A DNA stretch of 64,000 nucleotides from UBA668 sp041394605 (GCA_041394605.1 JAWKHX010000011.1:141423-205422), one strand, 5' to 3'. Positions 26,069 through 35,930 are shown, numbered from the stretch's first letter. Notes: generated by a model from the sequence alone, not told the origin. Numbers and translations are program-made.

Positions 26069-26252
26069 GACGATCCTCTTCCGTTCGCGGCCCGCACCCT
26101 GGCGCCCCCGTCGGGGGTCCGCCTGCGGGGTCCGTAGTGAACATCGGCGCACAGTGAGGTTCTCGTGAGCGAAGATCAAGATCGCCTCATGTTTCCCACC
26201 GGATGGGCCGATAGCGAACCGAACGCAGTCGTTCGCCGACACCATGGACACC

Positions 26253-27836
26253 ATGACCGCCCCCAACCGCCAGCCCGACGGCCCTCCGTCGCCCGTGGCG
26301 ACGTCCGAGCCCACCGAGCGCCTCTCCTTCGTACGGCTCGGCGCCGCCCTTGCAGTCCTCGCTCTGCTCGTGGCCGGCGTGTGGATCGGGTTGCGGCGAG
26401 TGGGCGACGACCCGGTCACGCTGGACACCTCGTGGAGCGTGCCGTACGTGGATGTCACGCTGACGCCCAGCTATCAGTTCCAGAACCCGTCGTCGAACCC
26501 GGCGCGGGACATCGCGCTGGCGTTCGTGGTGGCCGGCAGCAGTGATCCGTGCCAGCCGTCATGGGGCGGCGCGTACTCCCTCGACGCGGCCGGCCGCGAC
26601 CTCGACCTTGACCGGCGGATCCTGCAACTCCGCGCGTCGGGGGGCGACGTGATGGTGTCGTTCGGCGGGCAGGCAAACGACGAGCTCGCCGGCGTCTGCA
26701 CCGCTGCTGACGACCTGCTCAGCGCCTACCGCAGTGTGGTCGAGCGCTACGACCTGCACGCCATCGACCTGGACATCGAGGGCGACGACCTCACCGATGC
26801 GGCAGCGGGCGCCCGGCGGGCCACCGCGATCTCGGTGCTGCAACGCGAGCGGGTCGATGCCGGCGAGCGGTTGGACGTGTGGGTCACCCTGCCTGTCGCC
26901 CGCAACGGGCTGACGGACGATGGCCGCGCCGCCGTCGGCGCACTGCTCGACGCCGGCGTGGAGTTGGCCGGCGTCAACGCGATGACGATGAACTTCGGCA
27001 CGGCCGACGCGCCCACGTCCGACATGCTCGCGGCCACCACGGCAGCCCTCGAGGCGACCATGAACCAGGTGACGTCGATCTTCGCCAACCATGGGGTGAC
27101 GCTGGAGGGCAGCGCCCGTTGGGCGCGCATCGGGGCGACGCCGATGATCGGTCAGAACGATGTGGTCGGCGAGGTCTTCACGCTGGCCGACGCCCAGGGC
27201 CTGGCGGACTTCGCGCTCCGCACGGGCCTCGGGCGGGTGTCGTTCTGGTCGCTCAACCGCGACACGTCCTGCGATCAGGCATTCGCCGACGTGATGGTGC
27301 TCTCCGCCACATGCAGCAGCGTCAGCCAGGACTCGCTGGACTTCGCCGAGGTGTTCACCGAACTGCCCGGCCGGTCTGCTGCCCTGCCACAGGTGGACGC
27401 GGTGACCGAGCCGAACCAGGGCCAAGTGACGGACGACCCGGCCACCAGCCCGTACCCCATCTGGCGGCCCGACGCCTACTACCCGGGCGGCTACAAGGTG
27501 GTGCGGGCCGGCAAGGTGTACGAAGCCAAGTGGTACAACCAGGGCGACGATCCGGCGATGCCGCACGACAACCCGTGGGACACCGCCTGGGCGCTGGTGG
27601 GGCCCGTGTCGCCGAACGATGCGCCGTTCACCCCTGCCACGCTGCCCGCCGGCACCCACCCGGCGTGGGACCCGGTGACGCTGTACGACACGGGCGAGAA
27701 GGTGCTGTTCGAGGGCCTGCCCTACGAGGCGCGGTGGCCCAACAAGGGCGAGGCGCCGGCGACGCTGTTCCCGGTGAACCCGGACTCGGCCTGGGAGCCG
27801 CTGTTCACCATCGCCGGCGAGCCGGAAACACCCTGA
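26253..27836 (+). CDS. Membrane-anchored GH18-like protein with two chitin-binding modules
   Basis: 527 residues. One N-terminal anchor (about residues 27-47), then a GH18-like barrel with VMVSFGG and the catalytic DLDIEG (DxxDxDxE type, about residue 172), then two CBM5/12 modules near the C-terminus (YPIWRPDAYYPGGYKVVRAG...KWYNQGDDP and HPAWDPVTLYDTGEKVLFEG...RWPNKGEAP). Probable extracellular chitin or glucan binding/hydrolysis. ATG 26253 is favoured by CACCAT 7 nt upstream; ATG 26244 adds three residues. Divergent from the GT2-EAL synthase, which may hint at polysaccharide turnover. Confidence 0.82.
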   Translation: MTAPNRQPDGPPSPVATSEPTERLSFVRLGAALAVLALLVAGVWIGLRRVGDDPVTLDTSWSVPYVDVTLTPSYQFQNPSSNPARDIALAFVVAGSSDPCQPSWGGAYSLDAAGRDLDLDRRILQLRASGGDVMVSFGGQANDELAGVCTAADDLLSAYRSVVERYDLHAIDLDIEGDDLTDAAAGARRATAISVLQRERVDAGERLDVWVTLPVARNGLTDDGRAAVGALLDAGVELAGVNAMTMNFGTADAPTSDMLAATTAALEATMNQVTSIFANHGVTLEGSARWARIGATPMIGQNDVVGEVFTLADAQGLADFALRTGLGRVSFWSLNRDTSCDQAFADVMVLSATCSSVSQDSLDFAEVFTELPGRSAALPQVDAVTEPNQGQVTDDPATSPYPIWRPDAYYPGGYKVVRAGKVYEAKWYNQGDDPAMPHDNPWDTAWALVGPVSPNDAPFTPATLPAGTHPAWDPVTLYDTGEKVLFEGLPYEARWPNKGEAPATLFPVNPDSAWEPLFTIAGEPETP

Positions 27837-27846
27837 CCGACGGACC

Positions 27847-28578
27847 TCAGAGCGCCGTCGCGCCGACGAGCAGGAAGGCCGGGCGGTGTACCTCGTCGCC
27901 CCACTCCGGGTGGTCGGCCAAGTCCGCGGCGCTCGGCGTCCACTCCACCAGATCGGTGATCCCGAACCCGCCCTCGCGCAGCAACCGCAGGTAGGTGTCC
28001 AGCCGGCGGTGGTGCTTCACCACCCCGTCGGCCATCCAGTTGGTGACCCGCGGGCCTTCGGCCGCATACCCGTCCAACGGCCACGCGGCGCCGCCACCGG
28101 CCGTCGTCACGAATGCCGGGTTCGTGGGGGCGGTGAACACCGGGTGCTCCACCGAGAACACGAACGAGCCGCCCGCCGGCAACGTCCTGCGCACCGTCCC
28201 CACCAGCCGCGCCAGGTCCTCCACGTAGTGGAGCGTGAGCGAGCTGTAGACGACGTCGAACGACCGGCCGCCCAGGTCGAGGTGCTCGAGGTCGGCCCGC
28301 TCGTAGGCGACACGGAGCGGCACCCCGAACTCCACCGCCCTGGCCAGCATGCGCTCCGACAGGTCCACCCCCACCACGGCGGACGCGCCCTCACCGGCCG
28401 CCCAGCGGCAGAACCATCCGTAGCCGCAGCCGAGGTCCAGCACCCGCAGCCCACGCAGGGGTGGCAGCATCGCCTGCAGCGCCGGCCACTCTGGCGCGGC
28501 GGCCAGCCCGGCCTGCGACCGTGGCAGGGCGGCGTAGTTCTGGAAGAACCCCTCGTCGTCGTAGATGTTCTGCGCCAC
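27847..28578 (-). CDS. Class I SAM-dependent methyltransferase
   Basis: 243 residues. SAM motif I is LRVLDLGCGYGWFCRWA (about 43-59); motif II VVGVDLSERMLARA; motif IV FDVVYSSLTLHYVEDL; motif post-I acidic residue in ERADLEHLDL. A ubiquinone/phospholipid-type methyltransferase fold; substrate unknown. Starts with GTG 28578, 15 bases after the ilvD stop, so possibly cotranscribed with ilvD. Confidence 0.85.
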   Translation of the reverse strand: MAQNIYDDEGFFQNYAALPRSQAGLAAAPEWPALQAMLPPLRGLRVLDLGCGYGWFCRWAAGEGASAVVGVDLSERMLARAVEFGVPLRVAYERADLEHLDLGGRSFDVVYSSLTLHYVEDLARLVGTVRRTLPAGGSFVFSVEHPVFTAPTNPAFVTTAGGGAAWPLDGYAAEGPRVTNWMADGVVKHHRRLDTYLRLLREGGFGITDLVEWTPSAADLADHPEWGDEVHRPAFLLVGATAL

Positions 28579-28593
28579 GACGAGGGGCCCCGC

Positions 28594-30312
28594 TCAGAGG
28601 GTGTTGGTGATGGCGCCGGTCTCGGCGCCCTGCACCAGGCGGGCGTACTTCCCCAGCACGCCGGTGGTGTACCGCGGCGGGTTCGGCGCCCAGCTGGCAC
28701 GGCGCTTGGCGATCTCGCTGTCGTCCACCAGCAGGTCCAGGCTCAGGTCGCCGACGCTGATGCGGATCTGGTCGCCATCGCGCACGAAGGCGATCGGGCC
28801 GCCGTCCACGGCCTCGGGGGCGACGTGGCCGATGCAGAAGCCCCAGGTGCCGCCGCTGAACCGCCCGTCGGTGATCAGCGCGCAGTCCGAGCCGCGCCCG
28901 GCGCCCTTCAGCGCGCCGGTGATGGCCAGCATCTCGCGCATGCCCGGGCCGCCCTTCGGGCCCTCGTAGCGGATGACGAGCACGGTGCCCGGCTGGATCG
29001 AACCCGAAAGGATGGCCTCCATCGCCCCGTCCTCGCCGTCGAACACGCGGGCCGTGCCGAGGAACTCCTTCTGGTCGGCGCTGAGCCCGGCCACCTTCAC
29101 GACCGCACCCTTGGGGGCCAGCGACCCGGTGAGCACGAGGATGCCGCCCTCGGAGTGGATCGGCTTGTCCAGCGGGTGGACCACCACACCGTCGGGTGCC
29201 GGCGGGTCGATCTCGGCCAGGTTCTCGGCCATCGTCTTGCCGGTGACGGTGAGGCAGTCGCCGTGCAGCAGGCCGGCGTCCAGCAGCATCTTCAGCACCA
29301 CGGGCACGCCCCCCACACGATCCAGGTCGCTCATGTGGAACTGCCCACCGGGCTTCATGTCGGCGACGTGCGGCACCTTCTCGGCCACCCGGTTGAAGTC
29401 GTCCAGCGACAACTCCACGCCGGCCTCGTTGGCAATGGCCAGGAGGTGCAGCACGGCGTTGGTGCTGCCACCCAGCGCGGAGGTGACGGCGATGGCGTTC
29501 TCGAAGGCCTCCTTGGTCATGATCATCCGCGGGGTGATGCCGAGGCGCAGCAGGTTCACCACGGCCTCGCCGGCCATGCGGGCGTCGCTTTCCCGGCGGC
29601 CGTCGATGGCAGGCGGTGAAGCGGTACCCGGCAGGCTCATGCCGATGGCTTCGGCGATGGAGCTCATCGTGTTGGCGGTGAACATGCCGCCGCAGGCGCC
29701 CTCGCCGGGGCAGGCCTTGCGCTCGATCTCGCCCAGTTCCTCTTCGGTGATGGTGCCGGCGGCGCAGGCGCCCACGGCCTCGAACACCGACGTGATGTCC
29801 AGCGACTTGCCGTTGTGGTGGCCGGGCATGATGCTGCCGTTGTAGACGAACACGCTCGGCAGGTCGAGGCGGGCGGCGGCCATCAGCATGGCCGGGATGC
29901 TCTTGTCGCAGCCGGCGAGCCCGACGAAGCCGTCCAGTCGCTCGGCGTGCATCACGCACTCCACGGAGTCCGTGATGACCTCGCGGCTGACCAGCGAGGC
30001 GCGCATGCCCTCGTGGCCCATGCTGATGCCGTCGCTGACGGTGATGGTGCCGAACTCCATCGGGAAGCCACCGGCGGCACGCACCCCGTCCTTGGCGTGG
30101 TCGGCCAGCTTGCGCAACGTCATGTTGCACGGGGTGACCTCGTTCCACGACGAGGCGATGGCCACCTGCGGCTTCACCCAGTCGTCGTCGGTCATGCCGA
30201 CAGCCCGCAGCATCGCCCGGGCGGGCGCCTTCTGCATTCCATCGGTGACGTCGCGGCTGCGCGGCTTGACGTCGACCGGCGTGCCGTCGGGCTGGGAGGC
30301 GGTGGTGCTCAT
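28594..30312 (-). CDS. ilvD: Dihydroxy-acid dehydratase
   Basis: Third common step of valine/isoleucine synthesis: dehydrates dihydroxy acids to 2-keto acids with an Fe-S cluster. 572 residues. Cluster cysteines in SSWNEVTPCNMTL, GLAGCDKSIPAMLMA and CPGEGACGGMFTANTM; GGSTNAVLHLLAIA and RFSGGTWGFCIGHVAPEA also diagnostic. Stands apart from ilvBNC. ATG 30312 has TAGCGT 8 nt upstream, with no Shine-Dalgarno, so it is taken over an in-frame ATG 24 bases further up. Confidence 0.95.
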   Translation of the reverse strand: MSTTASQPDGTPVDVKPRSRDVTDGMQKAPARAMLRAVGMTDDDWVKPQVAIASSWNEVTPCNMTLRKLADHAKDGVRAAGGFPMEFGTITVSDGISMGHEGMRASLVSREVITDSVECVMHAERLDGFVGLAGCDKSIPAMLMAAARLDLPSVFVYNGSIMPGHHNGKSLDITSVFEAVGACAAGTITEEELGEIERKACPGEGACGGMFTANTMSSIAEAIGMSLPGTASPPAIDGRRESDARMAGEAVVNLLRLGITPRMIMTKEAFENAIAVTSALGGSTNAVLHLLAIANEAGVELSLDDFNRVAEKVPHVADMKPGGQFHMSDLDRVGGVPVVLKMLLDAGLLHGDCLTVTGKTMAENLAEIDPPAPDGVVVHPLDKPIHSEGGILVLTGSLAPKGAVVKVAGLSADQKEFLGTARVFDGEDGAMEAILSGSIQPGTVLVIRYEGPKGGPGMREMLAITGALKGAGRGSDCALITDGRFSGGTWGFCIGHVAPEAVDGGPIAFVRDGDQIRISVGDLSLDLLVDDSEIAKRRASWAPNPPRYTTGVLGKYARLVQGAETGAITNTL

Positions 30313-30320
30313 GCCCGTTG

Positions 30321-30366
30321 ACGCTACCCCGTACACCGGTCGGGAACGGAGGCCGATGTGTAGCCT
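30321..30366. promoter_or_regulatory. Divergent promoters of ilvD and the GGDEF-EAL gene
   Basis: TAGCGT (30321-30326, minus strand) ends 8 nt before the ilvD ATG; TAGCCT (30361-30366, plus strand) ends 6 nt before the GTG of the GGDEF-EAL gene. The whole divergent gap is 60 bases. Confidence 0.45.
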
Positions 30367-30372
30367 GACGGT

Positions 30373-33126
30373 GTGGCGCAGGGACGCAGCCGGGGTGCGG
30401 ACAGTTCCCCACCTTCCATCGCGCGCCGCCGCGCCTCCCGCTCACGGGTCAGCAGGTTCGGGCCGCGTTCCCTCACCGCCCGCGTGTTGTTCGTCGCCCT
30501 GCTCCCGATGGCCGGGCTCCAGTTCGCAGCCGTTCGGGAGCTCCAGCAGCAGCGCCGCATCGCCGACGGAGCGCACATCGCAGCCACCGAAATGGCCGTC
30601 CTCCAGGAGGCCGGCAACGTGATCCCATCGATGTACGCCGAGTACACGGCGACCCTCGGCATCGCGCGCGCCGAGGAGCTCGGCATCGATCGCGGCATCG
30701 TGGCCGACGCCATCGGCGTCGACTTCCTCTCGATCGTCGACGCGGCGCGGGACGACATGGACGCCCACCTCGACGAGCTCACGCAGGCCGTGGGGGACAT
30801 GGTGCTACCGAACGGCGACACCGTCGCCAGCGCGCTCGGCAGCGCCCGAGCGTCCATCGCCGAGGCCCGTGCCGCCTTCGACCGCGGCGCGCAGACCACG
30901 GCCGGTGTGACGACCGCGTTCGAGAGTGTGGCCGGACTGCTGGACGACATCCGCCGGCACGCCACGGCAGCCATCCGGCCGGGTCAGGTCACCACGACCC
31001 TCGCCCGCCTCGGCGCCGGCACCGACCAGATGCTGATCGCGTTGGATCATGCCACCGCCGAGTTGCGCTACGTGGCCGACGCCGGCATGACCGGCGGGCC
31101 CGACGCGCCGGTCACCGAGATGATGATGGAAGCGGGTGCGCTGGACGCCTCGCTCGCCCAACTCGCCGACTTCCTCGACGCCGACCAGCAGGCGGCCCTC
31201 GGCGACCTGCTGCACAGCACCTCCCTCACCAGCGTCGCCTCACTCCGATCCGAGTTCGTCGATGCGGTGCTGTCCATCAAAGGCGGTGGTGGAACACTGG
31301 AAACCGACGGTGCCCAGGTTCAGGTGATCGTCGACACGATGCTGGCGTCGTTCGACCGGCTGACGGATCTGCAGGCGTTCGCCGGGCTGCTGCTGCAGCA
31401 CAACGCGGAGCAGGCCCAGCAGATCTCCGACGACGCTCACGACCGCTACGTCATGGCCCTGGTGGCGATGATCGGCGTGGCGATCCTCAGCCTGCTGCTC
31501 CTGGCACTGGTCATCCGGTCCATCCTGCGGCCGCTCAGCCGGCTGGCCGAACGGGCCGACGAGGTGATCCAGGGCGACCTCCACGTCCCGCCGCTGCAAC
31601 CCACCGGCCCGACCGACCTGCGGGTGCTGACCCGAACCTTCAACGACATGGTCACCACCCTGCGCGACTACGACCGCCAGGTTGCCCGCCTCGCCACCGG
31701 CGCCACCGAGGTGGACACCGCGCTGCCGGGCGCCCTGGGCGACACCGTGCGCCGGTCCGTCACCCACCTGGCAGAGGTCACCCGCCGGCTCCACGAGAGC
31801 GAGGCGGCCGCCGTGCAACAGGCCCGTACGGACGCCCTGACGGGGCTGGCCAACCGGACCCTGGCCCTCGAGCAACTGGCCGACATGGCGGTCAGGGCCC
31901 GGATGACCAGCCGGCGGGGCGCCGTGATCTTCCTCGACCTCGACGGGTTCAAGAGCATCAACGACTCCGAGGGGCATGCCGAGGGCGACCACATCCTCAC
32001 CCAGATCGGCGAGCGGCTGCGCGACACGTTCCCCGAACACCTCGTGGCCCGCATCGGCGGGGACGAGTTCGTCGTCCTGGTGCAGGGCGCCGAGAACCTC
32101 GACGACATCACCATGCTGGCCCGGGAGATGATCGCCCTCGTCGGACGGCCGACCACCGGTGTGGCCGGCCGCACCTACAGCCTCTCCGCGAGCGCCGGCG
32201 TGGCGATGGTGGACGGCAGCCGCGAGCCGCTGACCAGCATCGCCCAGGCGGACTCCGCCGTGTACCGGGCGAAGGAGCGCGGCCGCGGGCAGGTGCAGGT
32301 CTACGACGACAGCCTCGCCCACGCCATCGAGGACCGCGCCGACATGGCACTGACGATGCGCCAGGCGCTGAGCGACGACCAGTTCTTCCTCGTCCTGCAG
32401 CCGATCGTCGACGCCGTCACGCTGGAGCCGGTGGGCGCCGAGGCCCTGCTGCGCTGGCGCCGGCCGGGGCTGGGCGAGACGCTGCCGCACGACTTCATCC
32501 CCATCGCCGAACGGACCGGGGCGATCCTCGATCTCGAGCGGTGGGTGCTCGAGCAGGCCGTCGGCCTGCTGCGCGAGTGGCGCATCGACCCGGCCACCGC
32601 CCGCCTCCAGCTGACGGTCAACATCTCCGGCCGGCACATCGTGGACGGCGGGCTCAGCGACCTGCTCGAGGTGCTGTGCCGCAGGGCCAGGATCGACCCC
32701 ACGCTGCTCCACCTGGAGATCACCGAGACCCACCTGGTCGCGGACATCGCCCGCGCCAGCGCCGTGGTGGACGACCTGCGCGAGCAGGGCGTGAAGGTGG
32801 CCATCGACGACTTCGGCACGGGCTACTCCTCGATGAGCTACCTCCACCGGCTCACCGTGGACACGATGAAGATCGACCGGGTGTTCATCGCCGGCATGAC
32901 CCGCAACATGCTGGACCGCAGCATCGTCGAACTGCTGCTCCGCCTCGGGGACTCGCTGGGGATGCGCGTGGTGGCCGAGGGCGTGGACAGCGAGGAGAAG
33001 CTGGAGATGCTCCGCGAGATGGGCTGCCATCTCGTGCAGGGGTTCCACATCGCCCGGCCGATGCCGGTGGACGACGCCACCGAGTGGCTGCGGGTGCGCT
33101 CCCACCCTCGGGCACCCGCCGGTTGA
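30373..33126 (+). CDS. Membrane GGDEF-EAL cyclic-di-GMP protein
   Basis: 917 residues: TM1 (about 36-54), a large helical extracytoplasmic sensor (about 60-350), TM2 (about 357-382), HAMP (about 383-435), GGDEF and EAL. The cyclase site is intact (RIGGDEF, about 560); the allosteric RxxD site is replaced by FPEH. The EAL side keeps GAEALLRW (about 690), VNISGRH, ITETH, AIDDFGTGYSSMSYL, KIDRVF and VVAEGVD (usually EGVET). Both activities are therefore possible. GTG 30373 has TAGCCT 6 nt upstream. Precedes a two-component system by 45 bases. Confidence 0.9.
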   Translation: MAQGRSRGADSSPPSIARRRASRSRVSRFGPRSLTARVLFVALLPMAGLQFAAVRELQQQRRIADGAHIAATEMAVLQEAGNVIPSMYAEYTATLGIARAEELGIDRGIVADAIGVDFLSIVDAARDDMDAHLDELTQAVGDMVLPNGDTVASALGSARASIAEARAAFDRGAQTTAGVTTAFESVAGLLDDIRRHATAAIRPGQVTTTLARLGAGTDQMLIALDHATAELRYVADAGMTGGPDAPVTEMMMEAGALDASLAQLADFLDADQQAALGDLLHSTSLTSVASLRSEFVDAVLSIKGGGGTLETDGAQVQVIVDTMLASFDRLTDLQAFAGLLLQHNAEQAQQISDDAHDRYVMALVAMIGVAILSLLLLALVIRSILRPLSRLAERADEVIQGDLHVPPLQPTGPTDLRVLTRTFNDMVTTLRDYDRQVARLATGATEVDTALPGALGDTVRRSVTHLAEVTRRLHESEAAAVQQARTDALTGLANRTLALEQLADMAVRARMTSRRGAVIFLDLDGFKSINDSEGHAEGDHILTQIGERLRDTFPEHLVARIGGDEFVVLVQGAENLDDITMLAREMIALVGRPTTGVAGRTYSLSASAGVAMVDGSREPLTSIAQADSAVYRAKERGRGQVQVYDDSLAHAIEDRADMALTMRQALSDDQFFLVLQPIVDAVTLEPVGAEALLRWRRPGLGETLPHDFIPIAERTGAILDLERWVLEQAVGLLREWRIDPATARLQLTVNISGRHIVDGGLSDLLEVLCRRARIDPTLLHLEITETHLVADIARASAVVDDLREQGVKVAIDDFGTGYSSMSYLHRLTVDTMKIDRVFIAGMTRNMLDRSIVELLLRLGDSLGMRVVAEGVDSEEKLEMLREMGCHLVQGFHIARPMPVDDATEWLRVRSHPRAPAG

Positions 33127-33158
33127 CGGATTCTCAGCGTTCTCCCAGCCGGCTCGAC

Positions 33159-33164
33159 CACAAT
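33159..33164 (+). promoter_or_regulatory. Putative -10 of the two-component operon
   Basis: CACAAT ends 7 nt before GTG 33172, fitting the leaderless pattern and deciding the response-regulator start. Confidence 0.4.
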
Positions 33165-33171
33165 GGGCGCC

Positions 33172-33858
33172 GTGGGAGCACCGAGACCGCGAGCACTCGT
33201 CGTCGATGACGAGGAGAACATCTCCTTCCTGGTCGAGGCGGCCCTGCAGCTGGAGGGGATGGACACCCAGACCGCGGCCGACGGGTTCGCCGCGCTCGCG
33301 GCCGTGCGGTCGTTCAACCCGCACGTGATCGTGCTGGACGTGATGATGCCCGGGCTCGACGGGTTCGAGGTGCTGCGCCGCCTGCGCAGCGACGGCATCA
33401 CCACGCCGGTCCTCTTCCTCACCGCCAGGGACGGAGTCGACGACCGCGTGCGCGGCCTGACGGGAGGTGGCGACGACTACCTGGTGAAGCCCTTCGCCAT
33501 CGCCGAGCTGATCGCCCGCGTGCGGTTGGCACTGCGCCACGGCGGTGTCATCGCGCATTCCGTGTTGGCGCTCGCCGATCTGGAGCTGGACGAGGACGCC
33601 CATCGCGTCACCCGCGCCGGAGCCGTGGTCAACCTGTCCCCCACCGAGTTCAAGCTGCTCCGCTACCTGCTGCTGAACAGCGGCCGCGTGCTGACCCGCA
33701 ACCAGATCCTGGAGCAGGTGTGGGGGTACGACTTCGACGGTGACGGCGCAGTGGTGGAGACCTACGTCAGCTACCTGCGGCGCAAGGTCGACACCGTCGA
33801 GCCGCGCCTGCTCCACACCGTCCGCGGCGTGGGGTACAGCCTGCGGGTCGAGCCATGA
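33172..33858 (+). CDS. OmpR-family response regulator
   Basis: 228 residues: receiver with acidic pocket VVDDEEN, phospho-acceptor Asp in VIVLDVMMPGLDGFEVL, Thr in LFLTARD and Lys in DDYLVKPF, then an OmpR winged helix (SPTEFKLLRYLLLNSGRVL, ILEQVWGYDF, VVETYVSYLRRKVD, TVRGVGYSLR). The loop before KPF reads GLTGGGDDY instead of GLxAGADDY. GTG 33172 chosen from the -10 hexamer; ATG 33163 is an alternative. Its stop overlaps the kinase ATG (ATGA). Confidence 0.92.
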   Translation: MGAPRPRALVVDDEENISFLVEAALQLEGMDTQTAADGFAALAAVRSFNPHVIVLDVMMPGLDGFEVLRRLRSDGITTPVLFLTARDGVDDRVRGLTGGGDDYLVKPFAIAELIARVRLALRHGGVIAHSVLALADLELDEDAHRVTRAGAVVNLSPTEFKLLRYLLLNSGRVLTRNQILEQVWGYDFDGDGAVVETYVSYLRRKVDTVEPRLLHTVRGVGYSLRVEP

Positions 33859-35231
33859 CCCTGCGCGCCAGGCTGGCGCTGGCCATGGCCGCGATCGCCA
33901 CCGCCTTCGCCGTGGTCGGGTGGTTCGTCGTCACCACCCAGCGCCGCTCGCTGGCCGACGAGCTGGACCGGCGGCTGGAGAACGCCGTGCCGCTGGCCCT
34001 CAACGTGCTGGAGAACCGGGCGACGCCGGCCGACCCGCTGGACCCCGCGGACGCCGGCCAGCTGTACGTCGGCGTGCTGCACGCCGACGGCCGTCTGGAC
34101 ACCCTGGTGGCGATGAGCGACGGGAACACACCCGCCGTCGACCCGCAGGACGCGCAGGCCAACGCCCGCGGGCCACGCGGGCTGACACCGTTCAACGTCG
34201 GTGGCGTGGACGGCGGTGAGTTCCGGGTGGTCACGATGCCCCGGCAGGTCGCGCCCGGCGTGCCCGCCTCACCGCAGGCGTGGTCCGTCATCGCCGTCCC
34301 CACCGCGGACACCGACGCGGCGGTGCAGCGGTTGATGCTCACCGCCGCCGCCGGCGGGGTGGCGATCCTGCTCGTGCTCGGCGTCACCTGGCTGTGGGTG
34401 GTCCGCCTCGGTGTGCGCCCGATCACGGAGATGACCGCCGCCGCGGACGCCATTGCCGCCGGCGACCGTGACGCCCGGCTGCCCTCCTACCCGGCCGGGA
34501 CGGAGGCCGCGCACCTGTCCACCGCGTTCGGCGAGATGCTGGGTGCCCGTGACGCGGCGGAGGGCCGGTTGCGGCAGTTCGTGGCCGACGCCTCCCACGA
34601 ACTGCGGACCCCGCTGACGTCCATCCGCGGCTACGCCGACCTGTACCACCAGGGTGCCTTCCGCGAGGAGGGCAAGACCGACGACGCGATGCGCCGGGTG
34701 GGCAAGGAGGCCGAACGGATGGGGCGCATCGTCGACGACCTCCTCCTGCTCTCCAAGCTGGACCAGGGCGTGGCCCTGCAGATCGGAGCGGTCGACGTCA
34801 GCCAACTGCTGGCGGACCTGGAGGCGGACGCCCGCGCGCTGCAGCCCGGCAGGGAGGTGCGGCGGACGGTGGCCACCGGCGTGACCTGCCGAGGCGATGC
34901 CCAGCGGCTGCACCAGGCCCTGCTGGCGCTGGTGCACAACGCCCTGTCGCACACCCCGGCGGACACGCCGCTCACGCTGACGGCGACCGCCGAGGCGGCG
35001 GGCCGCGTGGTGGTCGAGGTGGTCGACACCGGCCCGGGCATGCCGCCGGAGGTCGCCGCCCACGCCTTCGAGCGCTTCTACCGGGGCGACCCATCGCGGT
35101 CGCGCCACAGCGGCGGCAGTGGCCTTGGCCTGGCCATCGTCCAGTCGATCGTCGAGGCCCACGGCGGGACCATCACCCTGCACACGGCCCCCGGCCAAGG
35201 CTGCCGCTTCCGCATCCTCCTCCCCGCCTGA
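33855..35231 (+). CDS. Sensor histidine kinase
   Basis: 458 residues. TM1 at about 8-28 (LALAMAAIATAFAVVGWFVV), extracytoplasmic sensor to about 160, TM2 (GGVAILLVLGVTWLWVVRLG), HAMP, then HisKA with FVADASHELRTPLTSIRGYA (phospho-His about residue 250), N box LLALVHNALSHTP, G1 VVDTGPGMP, F box AFERFYRG, G2 GGSGLGLAIVQSIVEAHGG. Same architecture as actinobacterial TcrY/MprB-like kinases. Cotranscribed with the response regulator. An 83-bp copy of its F-G2 region lies 1.75 kb downstream (36814-36896). Confidence 0.93.
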   Translation: MTLRARLALAMAAIATAFAVVGWFVVTTQRRSLADELDRRLENAVPLALNVLENRATPADPLDPADAGQLYVGVLHADGRLDTLVAMSDGNTPAVDPQDAQANARGPRGLTPFNVGGVDGGEFRVVTMPRQVAPGVPASPQAWSVIAVPTADTDAAVQRLMLTAAAGGVAILLVLGVTWLWVVRLGVRPITEMTAAADAIAAGDRDARLPSYPAGTEAAHLSTAFGEMLGARDAAEGRLRQFVADASHELRTPLTSIRGYADLYHQGAFREEGKTDDAMRRVGKEAERMGRIVDDLLLLSKLDQGVALQIGAVDVSQLLADLEADARALQPGREVRRTVATGVTCRGDAQRLHQALLALVHNALSHTPADTPLTLTATAEAAGRVVVEVVDTGPGMPPEVAAHAFERFYRGDPSRSRHSGGSGLGLAIVQSIVEAHGGTITLHTAPGQGCRFRILLPA

Positions 35232-35263
35232 GGCTTCACCGCCACCGGCACGGAACTGCGCCG

Positions 35264-35881
35264 TCAGCGAAGGACGAGACGGCGTACTGCGTCCGTGATC
35301 CACTCCTCCACCTGATCCGGCGTCAGGCCGTAGACATCAGTCATCACCAACGCCGTTCGCGGGTCCGACACCAACCCGATGGTGACCGCCGCTGCATCGA
35401 TGTCCAGCCCGTCCCGCAACGCACCGAGGGCGTCCAGGCGACGGGCGAGCCCGGTGGTGCCGAGCCGATGGCGCCGTGACCCCTCCTCCACAAGTCCCCG
35501 GAGCTCGTCCTCCGCTCTGGCGGCGTCGATGCCAGCTCGGACGATGTCGCCACACCGCTCGATGATCGTCCGCGTGATCCGTGCCGGCACCGTGGCCAGC
35601 TGATGCGGATCGTCAACGAACCCGACCTCGGCGGCGATCGCCGCGACCTCCGCCTCGCGGTCGATGAGGTCGTTGAGCGACCGGACGAGGTCGCTCTTCG
35701 AGCCGACGCTGTCGTAGATGGTCTGCACTGACACGCCCGCGTCACTGGCAATGGCCCGCAGGCTCGTGCCGGCATACCCCCGTTCGGCGAAGTGACGGCG
35801 CGCCACCTGGAGGATGTCGTGCCGTGTCTGTTCGGCCTGGATGGCCCGACGCGACGGCCGGAGAGGTTGAGACTTGACCAT
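35264..35881 (-). CDS. TetR-family transcriptional regulator
   Basis: 205 residues. N-terminal HTH: TRHDILQVARRHFAERGYAG then TSLRAIASDAGVSVQTIYDS, the typical TetR recognition helix; the C-terminal part is a variable ligand domain. Divergent from the membrane-protein gene at 35974; three direct repeats spaced by 20 bases fill the gap, so it probably controls both genes. Confidence 0.88.
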   Translation of the reverse strand: MVKSQPLRPSRRAIQAEQTRHDILQVARRHFAERGYAGTSLRAIASDAGVSVQTIYDSVGSKSDLVRSLNDLIDREAEVAAIAAEVGFVDDPHQLATVPARITRTIIERCGDIVRAGIDAARAEDELRGLVEEGSRRHRLGTTGLARRLDALGALRDGLDIDAAAVTIGLVSDPRTALVMTDVYGLTPDQVEEWITDAVRRLVLR

Positions 35882-35930
35882 TGTTCCAGTGATATGTACG
35901 TTGTCCTAGTCGCTTGACGTATGTTCCAGT
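35882..35930. promoter_or_regulatory. Three 20-bp-spaced direct repeats, probable TetR operator array
   Basis: TGTTCCAGT (35882-35890), TGTCCTAGT (35902-35910) and TGTTCCAGT (35922-35930) recur exactly every 20 bases, two helix turns, so they face the same side of DNA. They sit immediately before the TetR start and upstream of the divergent gene. Confidence 0.6.
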
